Positions 4,517-5,530 of a stretch of 5,530 bases of DNA are shown here, in pieces. Numbering within the stretch: position 1 is the first letter of the stretch; each line of letters opens with the position of its first letter. Under the pieces are notes generated by a model that did not search any database, was not told the origin of the DNA, and worked only from the letters and a program-made list of their open reading frames with translations. The stretch comes from Campylobacterota bacterium (GTDB lineage Bacteria > Campylobacterota > Campylobacteria > Campylobacterales > Sulfurovaceae): assembly GCA_013153825.1 (NCBI GenBank), contig JAADDP010000079.1:1-5530 (forward strand). Direction: 5' to 3'. A program made the translations under genes and the position numbers.

Positions 4517-5530
4517 TATCTATCCAATTTTAAAATTTTTGAGAATAGTTTATCCTCGACTATCCCCATCTTAATTGCAGGAATTAGATTGTTATCCTGA
4601 TAATACTTTATAACCTGTTCTGGGTCTTGACCACTCATCATCGCCTCATAGTATATCGTCTGAGCAACCTCTCCATCACTCACACTGATATTCTCCTCTT
4701 TTGCCAAGGCATCTATAAGGAATGTAGCCTTTACGGAGTTTACGGCATCCTCTCTCAAGCTCTCTCTCAACTTCTCTAGCTTCTTCTCATCTCTTCTCAG
4801 CTCCTCAAGCTCCTCTGAACTCATACTTTGAGCCTTCTGGTTTAGCTGAGCATCAATCTCCTTCTCCACAATATTTTTTGGTAGGTCGAAGTTGTAACTC
4901 TCAACAAGTGTAGCTATAAATTCAGGCTTTAATCTGTTCTGGTATATCTCCATGAGTTTCTCATTCTCTAGCTGATTCTTTATATGCTCTCTTGCAATCT
5001 TCTCATCTGGATTCTCTTCGCTAGGGAAGATTCTCTTAATCATATCGGCATCTAGTTTAGCCTCTCTCTTTCTCTTGAAAGAGTCTAGGGTCACATTAAA
5101 TATTGCATCTTTTCCAGCTAAATCTTTTGATTGGTAGTTCTCTGGAAATTTAACTTTTATCTCTCTACTCTCTCCTCTCTTCATACCAACCATCTGCTCT
5201 TCAAAACCTGCTATAAACTGCTTTGAACCTATGACAAGCTCATACCCTTCAGCCTTTCCACCTTCAAACTCTTTTCCATCTACTCTACCTACAAAGTCAA
5301 ACTTAGCCTGATCTCCCTCTTGTAGAGAAGCATCACCATCTTTAACCTCTCTATATGGAGTATTCTGCTCAACTAACATATTTAGCCTCTCATCTATCTC
5401 ACTCTCCTCCACTTTAGGCTCTTCATATTTAGGTGCTAAAGCTCTATAGTCTCTCTTCTCTATTACAGGTTTCAGGGATATTATAAGCTCAACATCTATT
5501 CCACTATCTGACTTATCATACCTATTGAAG
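4516..5530 (-). CDS. tig: Trigger factor, partial (N-terminal end beyond the right edge)
   Basis: Ribosome-bound chaperone and peptidyl-prolyl isomerase that meets new chains at the exit tunnel. The - strand frame is open to the window edge, giving 337 residues. The part before GTG 5412 is clearly trigger factor ([20 protein letters not shown]), so that GTG is internal and not the start. With a usual family length near 430-440, roughly 95-105 N-terminal residues are missing, including the ribosome-docking signature. Counting from the edge, residues 1-65 end the N-terminal domain; 69-151 are the FKBP-like isomerase domain ([18 protein letters not shown], then [15 protein letters not shown]); 152-337 are the helical C-terminal chaperone domain, rich in charged residues with a strongly Glu/Arg/Lys helix ([18 protein letters not shown]). 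It is the first visible gene of tig-clpP-def. Its TAA overlaps the clpP ATG by one base. Confidence 0.97.
   Translation of the reverse strand, partial: FNRYDKSDSGIDVELIISLKPVIEKRDYRALAPKYEEPKVEESEIDERLNMLVEQNTPYREVKDGDASLQEGDQAKFDFVGRVDGKEFEGGKAEGYELVIGSKQFIAGFEEQMVGMKRGESREIKVKFPENYQSKDLAGKDAIFNVTLDSFKRKREAKLDADMIKRIFPSEENPDEKIAREHIKNQLENEKLMEIYQNRLKPEFIATLVESYNFDLPKNIVEKEIDAQLNQKAQSMSSEELEELRRDEKKLEKLRESLREDAVNSVKATFLIDALAKEENISVSDGEVAQTIYYEAMMSGQDPEQVIKYYQDNNLIPAIKMGIVEDKLFSKILKLDR

Noticed and set aside
1..5530. A new defence system, mobile element, CRISPR array or biosynthetic cluster
   Set aside because: Every substantial frame is a known housekeeping family with uniform codon style, and no repeats, transposase, integrase or attachment-like sites are seen.

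Overview
This window reads as ordinary housekeeping chromosome from a member of the Campylobacterota (Epsilonproteobacteria). Four things point there: the tig-clpP-def gene order; a dihydropteroate synthase of 381 residues with a long N-terminal extension; a small secreted ComEA-like helix-hairpin-helix protein; and promoter-like sites made of a TATAAT-type box below a T-rich stretch, with no clear -35. Codon use is distinctive: arginine is nearly always AGA/AGG, isoleucine is often ATA, and glutamate is nearly always GAG (28 of 28 in folP by hand count). I cannot assign a genus. The combination resembles thermophile-like codon use, but that is only a hint.

Left part, + strand: the last 49 codons of an OmpR/PhoB-type response regulator (1-150) are followed 11 bp later by folP (162-1307). 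A 73-bp AT-rich gap carries a probable promoter. It leads to a comEA-like gene (1381-1710) and, 3 bp further on, smpB (1714-2172). Middle: mlaE (2176-2967, - strand) converges on smpB with only 3 bp between the stop codons. Nested inverted repeats cover that junction and look like a terminator for mlaE. mlaE and acpS (3024-3380, + strand) diverge from a 56-bp AT-rich region. Right part, - strand: tig (runs off the right edge), clpP and def form a tight operon. def and acpS converge and share the palindrome TTAA as their stop codons.

Functionally, tig, clpP and def act on new proteins: Def removes the N-terminal formyl group, trigger factor meets the emerging chain, and ClpP degrades failed products. 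SmpB with tmRNA tags stalled products that can feed ClpP. AcpS activates acyl carrier protein for lipid synthesis, MlaE is a lipid-transport permease, FolP makes folate precursors, and the ComEA-like protein probably binds DNA outside the cytoplasm.

I found no mobile element, CRISPR array, RNA gene or unknown system. There is no gene-free stretch over 300 bp; the longest gap is 73 bp. The points worth a second look are small: the terminator laid over smpB codons, the TTAA shared stop, the altered first loop and G8 run in FolP, the mlaE gene lacking adjacent partners, and the extreme GAG bias.
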